Shown: positions 18,329-27,568 of the stretch, one piece after another
How positions within the stretch are numbered: position 1 is the stretch's first letter
How the letters are laid out: each line of letters opens with the position of its first letter
DNA from: WHSW01 sp963846165
GTDB taxonomy: Bacteria > Actinomycetota > Thermoleophilia > Solirubrobacterales > 70-9
Direction of reading: 5' to 3'
NCBI GenBank assembly: GCA_963846165.1
Contig: CAWJUU010000005.1
Coordinates: 434,001-498,000 of the forward strand
Length of the DNA stretch: 64,000 nucleotides
The notes under the pieces: generated by a model
The model's database searches: none
Seen by the model: only the letters and a program-made list of their open reading frames with translations
What the model was told of the DNA's origin: nothing
Program-made: the position numbers and the translations under genes

Positions 18329-19915
18329 GCGGCGGGCGAATCGTCGTCCTCGGGCTCGACGCGTTCGACCCCACGCTCGCACTGGCGCTCGCCGCGGAGG
18401 GCCGCCTGCCCGCGATCGCCGGCCTGCTCGAGACCGCGGCGATCGCCGAGACGCGCAACCCGGAGGGGTTCTTCGTCAGCACGATCTGGCCGACCCTGTT
18501 CACGTCGCGGCGCCTGACCGAATACCACTGCTGGGAGGAGATCGAGGCCGGTACCTATGAAGAGCGGCGGACCACCCCCGCCTCGATCACAAGCACGCCA
18601 TTCTGGCGCACGCTGGCACGGTCCGGGCGCGAGGTCGCGATCCTCGACGTGCCCCACAACCGCGTCGCGGCGGACGCCCCGGCCATCGAGATCGCCGAGT
18701 GGGGCTGTCACGATCGCCACTTCGGCTTCCGCAACCTCGCCGCCCGAGCTCGCCGCCGAGCTCGAACAGCGCTTCGGGCTGCACCCGGTGCTCGGCATGG
18801 ATCCCCACCGCGAACGCCACTTCGCTCCCGACGACTGGTACGCACGAGCCGGCGACCGCCGCACGCTCGCGGAGGAACGGGACTTGGCTGCCGCGCTGCT
18901 CGCGGGGGCGCGGACGAAGAGCCGCATCTCGCTCGAGCTGCTCGACGCGCAGCCCGATCTGCTGATCTCGGTGTTCGGCGAGAGCCACGCCGTCGGCCAC
19001 CAGCTCTGGCACGTGCACAACCCGGCACATCCCAACCACGACCGCGAGCGCGCCGCCGCGCTCGGCGATCCGGTGGTCGACGTCTACGCCGAGCTCGACC
19101 GCGCCGTCGCCGAACACCTCGATGCGGCCGGGCCCGAAACCACCTTCCTGCTGCTGCTCAGCCACGGGATGAGCGAGCACTTCGACGGCACCCACATGCT
19201 CCACGAGATCCTCCGCCGGCTCGACGCCGCAGAGCGCGGCGAGGCGGCCTTCGCGCGCCCGGGGGTGGCCGAGCGTGCCTATGCGAGGTTGCCGGCGAGC
19301 GGGAGGCGCAGGGCGCGCAAGGCGATCGCGGCGCTGATGCGCAGGCGTGAGGTCGGTGTCTGGGAGGACTTCGGGGTCGAGGATCGCGCCGCCCAGCGAT
19401 TCTTCAACACGCCCAACAACACCGTTTTCAGCGGGATCCGGATCAACCTCGCCGGACGCGAGCCGAGCGGCAGCGTCGAGCCGGGAGCTGAGCTCGATCG
19501 GGTCTGCGAGCAGCTCGGCGCCGACCTGGTGGAGCTGGTCAATGTCGACACCGGAGGCGCGGCCGTCGATGGGGTCGGCCGCACGGACGACCACTACGAC
19601 CGCGAGGAACTCGACTCGCTGCCGGACCTCTGGGTCGACTGGAATCGAAGCGCGCCGATCGAGCGGGTCTGGTCACCGAAGACCGGGTTCGTCCACGCTC
19701 CCTACAAGCTCTGGCGCACGGGCGACCATCGGCCCGACGGGCTGCTCCTGGCTCGCGGCCCGGGGATCGAGCCCGGGCCCAAGCCACCGATCGTCTCGCT
19801 CGACCTCGGACCCTCGATCGCCGATCGCCTCGGGGTCGAGCTCGAGGAGGTCGATGGCAAGCCCGTTGCCTGGCTCGCGGGCGCCGCGCGACGTGACCGC
19901 CTCGGAGCCAGATGA
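18325..19915 (+). CDS. Type I phosphodiesterase/nucleotide pyrophosphatase-like protein, one frame break
   Basis: About 530 residues of the alkaline-phosphatase superfamily. The N-terminus has VVLGLDAFDPTLALALA and then STIWPTLFTSRRL, where the Ser/Thr nucleophile is expected. A shift near 18745 joins it to the long second frame. Other metal-ligand regions are VFGESHAVGHQLWH and LLSHGMSEHFDGTHM; the usual Asp before HG is Ser here. There is no signal peptide. ATG 18325 overlaps the GT2 stop, and TGA 19913 overlaps the next ATG. Placed among GTs, it may act on a nucleotide-sugar, phospholipid or phosphoglycan. The substrate is unknown. Confidence 0.75.
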
Positions 19916-21487
19916 GACGCGACCACCCCTCTGCGAGGTTGCTGCCGCGGCTGCTCGAAGCCGGCCCGCCGATCGAGACCGATGGCTGGTCGATCGAGCC
20001 GGATGCGCTTGAGCTTGTCCTGGCCGAGATATCGGCAGGGCGCGAGCGGATCGTCGAGTGCGGATCGGGCCTGAGCACGATCGTAATCGCCCGCCTACTG
20101 CGCGAGCGGGGCCGGGGCACGCTGCACGCGCTCGAGCACGACCCGGCCTGGATCGAGCTGACCAGCGAGCGGATAGCCGCCGAGGGCCTCGAGGACCATG
20201 CCCGCGTCGTCGCCGCGCCGCTCGCCGACAATCCCCTGGCGCCGCCCGGCTGTCGCTGGTACGCCGCGCGGCGCCCTCGCCGAGCTCCCCGACGGCGGGG
20301 TCGACCTGCTGTTCGTCGACGGTCCGCCGGCGACGCCGGAGCGAGCTGTCGAGCGTTCGCGCTACCCGGCCCTGCCGCTGTTGGCCAATCGTCTCGCTCG
20401 CGGCGCGCGAGTGCTGCTCGACGACGCCGAGCGCGCCGGCGAGCGCTGGGTGCTGAAGCGCTGGGAACGCGAGCTCGGCACTCGGTTCGAGCGCGACCGC
20501 GGGATCGCCCGGGCCAGCCTTTCGCGGACAGCGCTGCTGCGGGCGCGTGCGGTGCGGTCGAAGGCACGCGCCGGCGAGCTGCTCTCGCGCGGTGAGCTGC
20601 GGGCCTGGGTTGGCCGGCGCACGGGCCTCGCCAGCAGGAACGCGGTTAGGGCACTGGAGCGCGGCCAGGCCGACGCTCTCGCGCATCTCGAGCGTATCTA
20701 CGACGGGCTCGACAACCACGAGCAGCGAATCCGCAGGATCGCCGAGCTCGGCGCGGTCAGCGCCTGGATCGAGCATGCGACGCTGGCGCGGGAGCCGTTG
20801 ATCTCGGTGATCACCCCGGCGCACCGCCGGCCCGAGCTGCTCGGTCGGGCGATCCGCTCGGTCCTTGACCAGGCCTATTCGAACTGGGAGCACATCGTGG
20901 TGGTCGACGGTGCCGACGAGGAGGTGGTCGCAGTTGCCGAGCGCACGGGCGACGCGCGCACGCGCTGCCTTCCGATCGCGCACGCCGGCCCGGCGGTCGC
21001 CCGCAACCGCGGCCTCGCCGAGGCCCGGGGAGAGCTGATCGCCTACCTCGACGACGACAACTCGATGCACCCGGGTTGGCTCAAGTCGGTCGCCTGGGCT
21101 TTCGCGCAGCGGACCGACGTCGACGTCCTCTACGGCGGCTGGCTGGTCGACGATCCCGGCCGGGTACGCGGCGGTGAGGGCGGCGGATTGCCCGAGTACT
21201 GGATCACCCCGTTCGACCGCGAGCTCCATCGGCGCCAGGGGCTCGCCGACATGTCCGCGATCGCCCACCGTGCCGGCTTGGCCGAGGCACGCTTCGACCC
21301 TGAGCTGCCCGGGTCTCACGACTGGGACCTGATGGTTCAGCTCACCGCCGAGCGCGAGCCGCTGGTCCTGCCGGTGGTTGCGGCCTACTACACAACCGAC
21401 GGGCCGGACCGCACCTCGGCGCGGCTCGATCACGATCATGTCGGCGACCTGGTGCGCGCCAAGATGGGCTTGGGAGACGACTCGTAA
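19912..21487 (+). CDS. Methyltransferase-GT2 glycosyltransferase fusion, one frame break
   Basis: About 525 residues. Residues 1-~210 look like a class I SAM-dependent methyltransferase: ERIVECGSGLSTIVIARLL is motif I, LHALEHDPAWIELTSERI follows, and VDLLFVDGPPATPE is the motif IV region. A base is lost near 20268. The same frame then runs without a stop into a linker and a GT2 domain: LISVITPAHRRPELLGRAI, HIVVVDGADEEVV, GLAEARGELIAYLDDDNSM and GSHDWDLMVQL. The GT2 half closely resembles the gene at 17361. The protein probably methylates and extends the same glycan. Confidence 0.75.
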
Positions 21488-21568
21488 GGCCCGCGGCCAA
21501 CGCTCGGTGTATGTTGACCGCGCATGGGCTCGACGCAGCGTCGAGCGAGACGAAGGGGAGAGGACTTG

Positions 21569-22432
21569 ATGAGAGCAACCCGGCTCTGGATGGTGATCGG
21601 ACTGGTGGCGCTGTTCGCGACCGCGCTCGTCGCCGCCGGCTGCGGCGATGACGACGATGAGGGGAACGGCGAAACGACCGCCGCCGCGGGCGGCGAGGAC
21701 CTCGGGCTGCTCAACGAGGGCACGATGTTCATCGGGATCGACACCCCGTACCCGCCGTTCGCCGAGGGCCAGCCCCCCAATGCCACCGGCTATGACGTCG
21801 AGATCCTGGACGCGATCGCGGAGAACCTCGGCCTGGAGACCGAGTACCAGGACACCGGGTTCCCGACGATCTTCCGCGATGTTGCGGCCGGTCAGTTCGA
21901 CACCGCCGCCGCGGCGTCGACGATCAAGGCAGGGCGCGAGAACGTCGTCGATTTCACCGACCCCTATTACGCGAGCGCGACTGCGCTCGTGGTGGCGGAG
22001 GGCTCGGACATCGCCTCCGTGGACGACCTGAGCGGCACGATCGTGGGGACCCAGGACGGAACCATCCAGGAGGAGTACGCCAACGACGAGACCGACGCCT
22101 CGGAGGTCCGGGGATTCCCGGAGGGCACGAACGCCCTCTCCTCGCTCCTCACCGGAGCGGTGGATGCGGCCCTGATCGACGAGGCGGTCGCCGCCGACGC
22201 GATCGAGAAGCAGGGCGGCATGGAAATCGCCGAGAGCTTCGCCGCGGCGGCTCCGGACTTCTTCGGGTTCGCGGTCGCGCCCGACAACGATGGGCTCCGC
22301 GAGGCGATGAACGAGGCGCTGGCGACGATCAAGGAAGACGGCACGATGGCCGAGCTGTACGACAAGTACTTCAGCAGCGAGCCGCCGCCCGAGATTCTCG
22401 AGGGCACGAACGAGCTCCTCACCGACGACTAG
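21569..22432 (+). CDS. Polar amino-acid ABC transporter substrate-binding lipoprotein
   Basis: 287 residues, intact. ATG 21569 follows an AAGGGGAGAGGA ribosome site; an in-frame ATG at 21524 would bury the signal peptide. The leader has LVALFATALVAAGC, whose VAAGC is a lipobox. The mature part is a SBP_bac_3 domain: GTMFIGIDTPYPPFAEG, GYDVEILDAIAENLGL, DFTDPYYASATALVVAEG, ending MAELYDKYFSSEPPPEIL. An Asp/Glu-rich spacer follows the lipid Cys. It binds an amino acid or small polar solute outside the membrane for the permease and ATPase downstream. A TATGTT -10-like box lies near 21511. Confidence 0.9.
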   Translation: MRATRLWMVIGLVALFATALVAAGCGDDDDEGNGETTAAAGGEDLGLLNEGTMFIGIDTPYPPFAEGQPPNATGYDVEILDAIAENLGLETEYQDTGFPTIFRDVAAGQFDTAAAASTIKAGRENVVDFTDPYYASATALVVAEGSDIASVDDLSGTIVGTQDGTIQEEYANDETDASEVRGFPEGTNALSSLLTGAVDAALIDEAVAADAIEKQGGMEIAESFAAAAPDFFGFAVAPDNDGLREAMNEALATIKEDGTMAELYDKYFSSEPPPEILEGTNELLTDD

Positions 22433-22456
22433 CGAGCAGGGCAAACCAGCTCAGCG

Positions 22457-22479
22457 AAGGGGCGCCGACGGCGCCCCTT
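22457..22479 (+). terminator. Strong GC hairpin between binding-protein and permease genes
   Basis: AAGGGGCGCC-gac-GGCGCCCCTT is a perfect 10-bp stem with a 3-base loop, followed by ctcgtg rather than a T run. Because the permease and ATPase genes follow in the same direction, it probably thins transcription or protects the upstream mRNA end, giving more binding protein than permease. Confidence 0.6.
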
Positions 22480-22530
22480 CTCGTGCTGCGAAGCGGCTAG
22501 CCTCGCCCCGACCGCGAGCGGAGGAGACAC

Positions 22531-23304
22531 ATGGACTTCATCATCGACTTCTACTTCGACCTCGGCGTCATGGGCGACGAGTTCGGTCGCGTCATCGACG
22601 GCTTCTGGCTCACGGTCAAGCTCTCGGTGATCTCCGGTGTGCTGTCGCTGCTGTGGGGGCTGGTGCTCGCGCTCCTGCGTCAGCTGCCGGGCCGAGCGCT
22701 GATGCCGGTCCGTTTCCTCGCCGTCGCCTACATCGACGTCTTCCGAGGCATCCCGCTGTTGTTGGTGCTCCTTCTGCTCTCGGGCTTCCTCTCCGCGGCG
22801 CAGTTCGAGGGCGTGATCCCGCAAGAGCTCGGGCTGCCCACATGGCTCGGCGAGACGTCGCCGTTCTGGTGGGGCGTGATGGGGCTGACACTGACCTACG
22901 GCGCCTACATGGCCGAGGTCTACCGGGCTGGGATCGAGGCGGTGCCACGAGGCCAGATGGAGGCGGCGCGCTCGCTCGGGATGAGCCACGGCCAAGCGAT
23001 GCGATTCGTGATCGTCCCCCTGGCGGTGCGCAAGGTGATCCCGCCGCTGCTCAACGACTTCATCGCGCTGATGAAGGACACCTCGCTCGTCGGCGTACTC
23101 GGCGCGCTCGAAGTCGTCCAGGTCGGCTTCGACGTCCAGACCGAGCAGATCAACGGCTCCGCCCTGACGCTCGGAGCGCTGATGTTCCTCGTCATCACGA
23201 TCCCGCTGGCTCGCCTGGTGGACTGGCTGATCGCCCGCGAGCAGGCCAAGACCGGCCGCGGCGGCGGTCGCGGCGCGATGACGACCGGAGTGGCGCAGGC
23301 CTAA
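22531..23304 (+). CDS. Amino-acid ABC transporter permease (HisM/GlnP type)
   Basis: 257 residues, intact, preceded by GGAGGAG. Hydrophobic segments include LTVKLSVISGVLSLLWGLV, IPLLLVLLLLSGFLSAA and FIALMKDTSLVGVLGALEV. The family hallmark AYMAEVYRAGIEAVPRGQ followed by EAARSLGMS is the EAA loop that docks onto the ATPase. IDVFRGIPLLL is the usual RGTPLL-like motif. It is the membrane channel for the binding protein upstream. No second permease is present, so the channel is probably a homodimer. Confidence 0.92.
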   Translation: MDFIIDFYFDLGVMGDEFGRVIDGFWLTVKLSVISGVLSLLWGLVLALLRQLPGRALMPVRFLAVAYIDVFRGIPLLLVLLLLSGFLSAAQFEGVIPQELGLPTWLGETSPFWWGVMGLTLTYGAYMAEVYRAGIEAVPRGQMEAARSLGMSHGQAMRFVIVPLAVRKVIPPLLNDFIALMKDTSLVGVLGALEVVQVGFDVQTEQINGSALTLGALMFLVITIPLARLVDWLIAREQAKTGRGGGRGAMTTGVAQA

Positions 23305-23315
23305 AGTTGGCGGTG

Positions 23316-24108
23316 ATGGACGAGAGCGCGACCGCACTCGACGCCGCGGCCGACGGGGCGATGTTGCGGCTCGAGAACGTCCACAAGCGGTTCGGCGACC
23401 TGCACGTTCTCCGCGGCATCGACATGGAGCTCAAACGCGGCGACGTCGTCTGCGTGATCGGCCCCAGCGGCTCGGGCAAGTCGACGCTGCTGCGCTGCGT
23501 CAACCTGCTCGAGCCGCCCGAGGAGGGCCGCATCTTCCTCGAGGGCCGGGATATCACCCACCGGGAGCGCCAAGAGCGCGCCCAGGACATCGATTTCGTC
23601 CGCCGCCGCGTCGGCATCGTCTTCCAGCAGTTCAACCTCTTCCCCCACAAGAGCGCGCTCGAGAACGTCTCGATCGGCCCTGAGAAGGTCCTCGGCCGTT
23701 CCAAGGAGGAGGGCCGCGCGCAAGCGGAGACGTTGCTCGGCCGGGTGGGCCTCGCGGACAAGCTCCACGAGTACCCGGACCGCCTGTCAGGCGGCCAGCA
23801 GCAGCGGGTCGCGATCGCCAGGGCGCTGGCGATGGACCCGCACGTGATGCTGCTTCGACGAGGTGACCAGCGCGCTCGACCCGGAGCTGGTCAAGGAAGT
23901 GCTCGATGTGATGCGGCAGCTCGCCTCCGAGTTCGGGATGACGATGATCGTCGTCACCCACGAGATGGGCTTCGCACGCGAGGTCGCGAGCCGGGTCGTG
24001 TTCATGGACGAGGGGGTCGTGGTCGAGGAGGGCCCGCCGGCCGAGGTGCTCGGGAACCCGCGGCAGGAGCGGACGAAGCAATTCCTGGGGCTCGTGCTGG
24101 AGCACTAG
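23316..24108 (+). CDS. Amino-acid ABC transporter ATP-binding protein (GlnQ type), one frame break
   Basis: About 264 residues. Walker A is GPSGSGKST, the Q-loop lies in VFQQFNLFPHKSALENV, and the signature is LSGGQQQRVAIARALAM. A missing base near 23860 disrupts Walker B (expected LLFDEVTSALDPELV). The next frame resumes TSALDPELVKEVLDVMRQL, with the switch histidine in MIVVTHEMGFAREVA. ATG 23316 is used; GTG 23313 is also in frame. The final TAG overlaps the following GTG. It powers uptake with the two genes upstream. Confidence 0.88.
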
Positions 24109-25578
24109 TGTCAGAGCGCGAGCGGCGGGGGGCTCGGATCGGCGAGCGGGCGCATCAATGGGCGAGCCAGGTCCCAGCGGCACTCGTCCTCGTGATCGCG
24201 ATCGGCGTGCTTCTGCGGATTGCGATCGCGATCGCGGTCAGCCCGGCCGAGCTCAACAACGTCGACACGCTCGTCTACGTCGGCATGGCCGAGGACGGGC
24301 TGTTCGGGGATCCCGTGCGGCCGGCCGGCTACTCAATCTTCCTGCGGGCGCTGCACGCGGTGTCCGCCGAGCTCGCGTGGACGATCTTCGTCCAGCACCT
24401 GATCGGGATCGCGACCGCGGTGTTGCTGTACGCGGCGGTGCGGCGCATCGGGGCGCCGCTGTGGGCGGGCGTCGTCGCGGCCGCGGCGGTCCTGCTCTCG
24501 CTCGACCAGATCTATCTCGAGCACACGATCCTCGCCGAGACCGTGTTCACCCTGACCATCACCGCGGTCTTCTACTGCTGCGTGCGAGCCCTCGATGAGC
24601 CCGAGCCGCTATGGCGTCGGCTCGACTCACGGATCGCCTGGATCGTGGCGGCGGGACTGCTGCTTGGACTCTCCGCCTGGCTGCGAACGATCGGCGTCAC
24701 CCTGGCACCGCTGCTGGCGCTTTGGTTCGCGCTCGCGATCGCGGGCAGTTGGCGGGCCCGGATCGCCCGCGGGCTCGTCGCCGCCGTGGCCGCCGGCGCC
24801 GTCATCCTCGGCTACTTCGCCCTGCACGAGGCCGAACGCGGCTACTTCGGCCTCACCGACGGCTCCGGGAGGGTGCTGCTCGGCAGGGTGTCGCCGTTCG
24901 CCGACTGCACCCGGTTCGACGCCACCGGCCGGCACCGAGGCGCTCTGTGAGGACACCCCCACCGAAGAGCGGCTCGGTTCCGACTACTACATCTGGGACT
25001 TGAAGTCGCCGGCTTGGCGCGAGTTCGGGCCAGTGCCGGCAGAGGACGCGCTCGCGCGCGAGTTCGCGATGGAGGTGATCTTCGCCCAGCCACTCGACTA
25101 CCTCGGCACCGTCGCCTCCGACACCCTCCGTCACTTCGTCCCCTTCCTCAACGACGAGCGTCTCTCGGCCGGGACCCCGTATGACTGGATGAAGATCGAG
25201 CGCCGCGACGCCGCCGAGGGCGACGTCTTCGAAGCGATCGACGGCTACTACGACACCGGACCGCCGGTGGTTCGCACCGGGTTGGCGGGCCCACTCAGCG
25301 ACCTCCAAGATGTCCTGCGCGTGCACCAGGTGGTGATGTTGCAGGCCGTGATCATCTCGGGATTCGGGTTGTGGTTCTCGCGGGGCAGGGTGCGGGCGGC
25401 GATTGCGCTCCTGATCGGCGCCGGGATCCTGATGCTGCTGATCCCGTCGATCACCGCGACCTACAACGCCCGCTACGCGGTCCCGCTCGGCGGCGCCTTC
25501 GCCGCCGCGACTGCGCTCAGCGCCTGGGTCCTGCTCGACCGCTACGCACGCCGGGTGCGCGCGACCGAGACCGCCTGA
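24108..25578 (+). CDS. Polytopic membrane protein, RgtA/ArnT-like glycosyltransferase, one frame break
   Basis: About 490 residues with roughly ten hydrophobic helices. GTG 24108 sits in TAGTG with the ABC ATPase stop. After helix 1 come LVYVGMAEDGLFGDPVRPA and GYSIFLRALHAVSAELAW, a layout typical of polyprenyl-P-sugar glycosyltransferases (PMT_2/DUF2029-like), though the usual DExxY acid pair is not obvious. A shift near 24935 lies just before GTEALCEDTPTEERLGSDY. It is a clear paralogue of the 50548-52023 gene: both have SPFADC/APFADC, GTEALCE and EERLG(S/G)DYY at matching places. Confidence 0.72.
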
Positions 25579-25605
25579 CGCCACGGTTCTCTATCTTCTC
25601 GCGCC

Positions 25606-26316
25606 GTGGCCGACCTGACCGTGCTGATGCCCGTGTTCAACGAGGAGCAGACCCTGGAGCGGGCCGTCAGCGGCGTGCTCGAAGCCGACCTTCCCCTGGA
25701 CGACGTCGAGCTGGTGGTCGTCAACGACGGCTCGAGCGATGGCAGCGAGCGGGTACTGCGCGAAGGCGAGTGGCCGGAGAACGTGCGCGTGGTCCATCAC
25801 GACCGCAACCGCGGCAAGGGCGCCGCCGTGCGTACCGCGCTCGAGCATGCGACGGGCAAGTACTCATTGGTCATGGACGCCGACCTCGAGTACGACCCGG
25901 CGGACCTGCGGCCGCTGCTCGAGCCCCTGGTCGCCGGGCGTGCGGAAGCCGTGTTCGGGACGCGGGCGTTCGAGGCCCACACCGCGTTCAGCTTCTGGTA
26001 CGTCGTCGGCAACAAGGGGGTCACCTTCGCCTGCAACCTCCTCTACAACTGCTGGCTCTCGGACATCATGACCTGCCACAAGGCGATGGCGACCGACCTC
26101 TTCAGGGGCCTGGCGCTGCGCGAGAACGGCTTTGCGATCGAGTCCGAGATCACCGCCCAGCTGATGCTTCGCGGGGTCCGCGTCCACGAGGTCCCAATCG
26201 TCTACACGGCACGGAGTCGCGAGGAGGGCAAGAAGCTGACCGCGTTCGACGGTCTCCGGGTCCTGCGAACTCTGATCAGGTGCAGGGTCATGCATCGCAA
26301 CTCGCGTCCGGCGTGA
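25606..26316 (+). CDS. GT2 glycosyltransferase, dolichol/polyprenyl-phosphate mannosyltransferase-like
   Basis: 236 residues, intact, GTG start. The GT-A core is complete: LTVLMPVFNEEQTLERAV, VELVVVNDGSSDGSERVL, RNRGKGAAVRTALEHATG and MDADLEYDP with the DxD. DIMTCHKAMATDLFRGL and FAIESEITAQLMLRG are typical of DPM1-like enzymes that charge a polyprenyl phosphate with a sugar. Such a product would feed the membrane transferases of this island (24108, 12497). It has no membrane helices of its own. TGA 26314 overlaps the next gene as GTGA. Confidence 0.88.
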   Translation: MADLTVLMPVFNEEQTLERAVSGVLEADLPLDDVELVVVNDGSSDGSERVLREGEWPENVRVVHHDRNRGKGAAVRTALEHATGKYSLVMDADLEYDPADLRPLLEPLVAGRAEAVFGTRAFEAHTAFSFWYVVGNKGVTFACNLLYNCWLSDIMTCHKAMATDLFRGLALRENGFAIESEITAQLMLRGVRVHEVPIVYTARSREEGKKLTAFDGLRVLRTLIRCRVMHRNSRPA

Positions 26317-26909
26317 CCGAGGCGGCGGCGACCGGGCGACAGCCCGCCAACCTGCGGATGAAACCGTTCGACCGCCTGCTTCAGCGATGGCGGATCGCGA
26401 AGGCGGCTCCGTATGTGAAGCCGGGGGCGCGAGTGCTCGACGTCGGCTCGGCCGATGGCGCGATGTTCCGTCGCTTCGAGCGCCGGATGGGCGAGGGCGT
26501 CGGAATCGACTCCGGACTCGACCGCGATGTCAGCGGGCCCAACTGGCGACTGGTCAAGGGCTGGTTCCCCGACGACCTTCCGAGCCTCGAGCCGTTCGAC
26601 GTGATCACGATGCTCGCCCTGCTCGAGCACATCCCCCCCGGCGAGCAGGATCGCCTCGCCGGCGACTGCGCACGCCTGCTCAAACCCGGCGGTCTGCTCG
26701 TGATCACGGTGCCCTCGACGCTCGTCGACCCGATCGTCGACACGCTGGTGCGGATGCGGGTCATGCGGGCGGTCGCGATCGAGCAGCACTGGGGCTTCGA
26801 CCCGACCACGACGCCCGGCGTCTTCGCCCCGGCCGGGCTGACGCTGGTTCGCTCGAAGCGCTTCCAACTCGGCCTCAACAACCTCTTCGTCCTCCGCAAG
26901 CCCGTCTAG
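26313..26909 (+). CDS. Class I SAM-dependent methyltransferase
   Basis: 198 residues. GTG 26313 is coupled to the GT2 stop. Motif I is ARVLDVGSADGAMFRRFER, the acidic residue follows in GVGIDSGLD, motif IV is FDVITMLALLEHIPPGEQ and motif VI is LLKPGGLLVITVPS. It resembles the small methyltransferases paired with GT2 enzymes in polysaccharide clusters, where they methylate a lipid-linked sugar or glycan. The substrate is unknown. The TAG stop lies inside an inverted repeat. Confidence 0.85.
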   Translation: MTEAAATGRQPANLRMKPFDRLLQRWRIAKAAPYVKPGARVLDVGSADGAMFRRFERRMGEGVGIDSGLDRDVSGPNWRLVKGWFPDDLPSLEPFDVITMLALLEHIPPGEQDRLAGDCARLLKPGGLLVITVPSTLVDPIVDTLVRMRVMRAVAIEQHWGFDPTTTPGVFAPAGLTLVRSKRFQLGLNNLFVLRKPV

Positions 26910-26923
26910 ATCACTCATCTAGA
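26905..26923. promoter_or_regulatory. Inverted repeat TCTAGAT-cactc-ATCTAGA around a stop codon
   Basis: A perfect 7+5+7 inverted repeat spans the stop of one methyltransferase gene and lies 10 bases before the GTG of the next. The AT-rich symmetry stands out in this GC-rich DNA. Its right arm contains TAGAGT, a TAnnnT -10-like hexamer close to GTG 26933. It could be an operator/promoter for a leaderless mRNA or a weak RNA hairpin. Confidence 0.4.
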
Positions 26924-26932
26924 GTGCGGCAG

Positions 26933-27562
26933 GTGCGGCTCCGCAGAGGCCTCGAGATGGCCGACATCTTTCCCCCGATCGAAGCCGAGCTGGGCCCGTT
27001 CAGGCATCTGTTCAAGGGCAGAGTGCTCAACGCCGGCGCCGGGAGCAGGGACATCAGCGACCTGGTCGACGGAGAGCTGTTCAACCAGGACATCAAGGCC
27101 GCGCCGCACATCCATTACGAGTCGCCGCTGCACCAGATCCCGGTCGAGGGCGGCTACTTCGACGCGATCATCTGCAACGCCGTACTCGAGCACGTCGAGA
27201 ACCCCGAGGAGGTGCTGGCCGAGTTCGGGCGCGTCTGCAAGCCCGGCGGTGTGCTCTACCTGTGCGTGCCGTTCATGCAGCCCGAGCACCTCGACCCAAC
27301 CGACTACCAGCGCTACACGATCGACGGCCTGCGGCGCGAGGTCGAGCGCCATGGCTTCGAGGTCGCCGAAGCGGGCCCGGTCCATTCCGTGTACGTGACC
27401 CTCGCCTGGATCGTCCGCGACTGGCTCGGCCCGAAGCGCACCATGTCGGCCCGGGCGCTCAGGACCGTCCTCTACCCCGCGCTGCGCTACAAGGCCCGGA
27501 CCTCCTCCGAACAGGTCCACTCGCTCGCCTCGGCGTATCGCGTCGTCGCCAGGCGCGGTTAG
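26933..27562 (+). CDS. SAM-dependent methyltransferase (Methyltransf_11 type)
   Basis: 209 residues from GTG 26933 (VRLRRGLEMADIF); ATG 26957 is the alternative. Motif I is GRVLNAGAGSRDISDLVD. DAIICNAVLEHVENPEEVL and FGRVCKPGGVLYLCVPFM are the post-I and motif VI regions, and HLDPTDYQRYTIDGLRREV is typical of the DUF/Methyltransf_11 group found with glycosyltransferases. It is 23 bases downstream of the previous methyltransferase. Together they suggest two methylation steps on the island's product. Confidence 0.83.
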   Translation: MRLRRGLEMADIFPPIEAELGPFRHLFKGRVLNAGAGSRDISDLVDGELFNQDIKAAPHIHYESPLHQIPVEGGYFDAIICNAVLEHVENPEEVLAEFGRVCKPGGVLYLCVPFMQPEHLDPTDYQRYTIDGLRREVERHGFEVAEAGPVHSVYVTLAWIVRDWLGPKRTMSARALRTVLYPALRYKARTSSEQVHSLASAYRVVARRG

Positions 27563-27568
27563 AACAGC

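Noticed and set aside
22653..24950. A 765-codon plus-strand frame across the transporter genes
   Set aside because: It reads the permease gene in the wrong frame, then happens to match the ATPase and membrane GT frames. The true genes have their own starts at 22531, 23316 and 24108.
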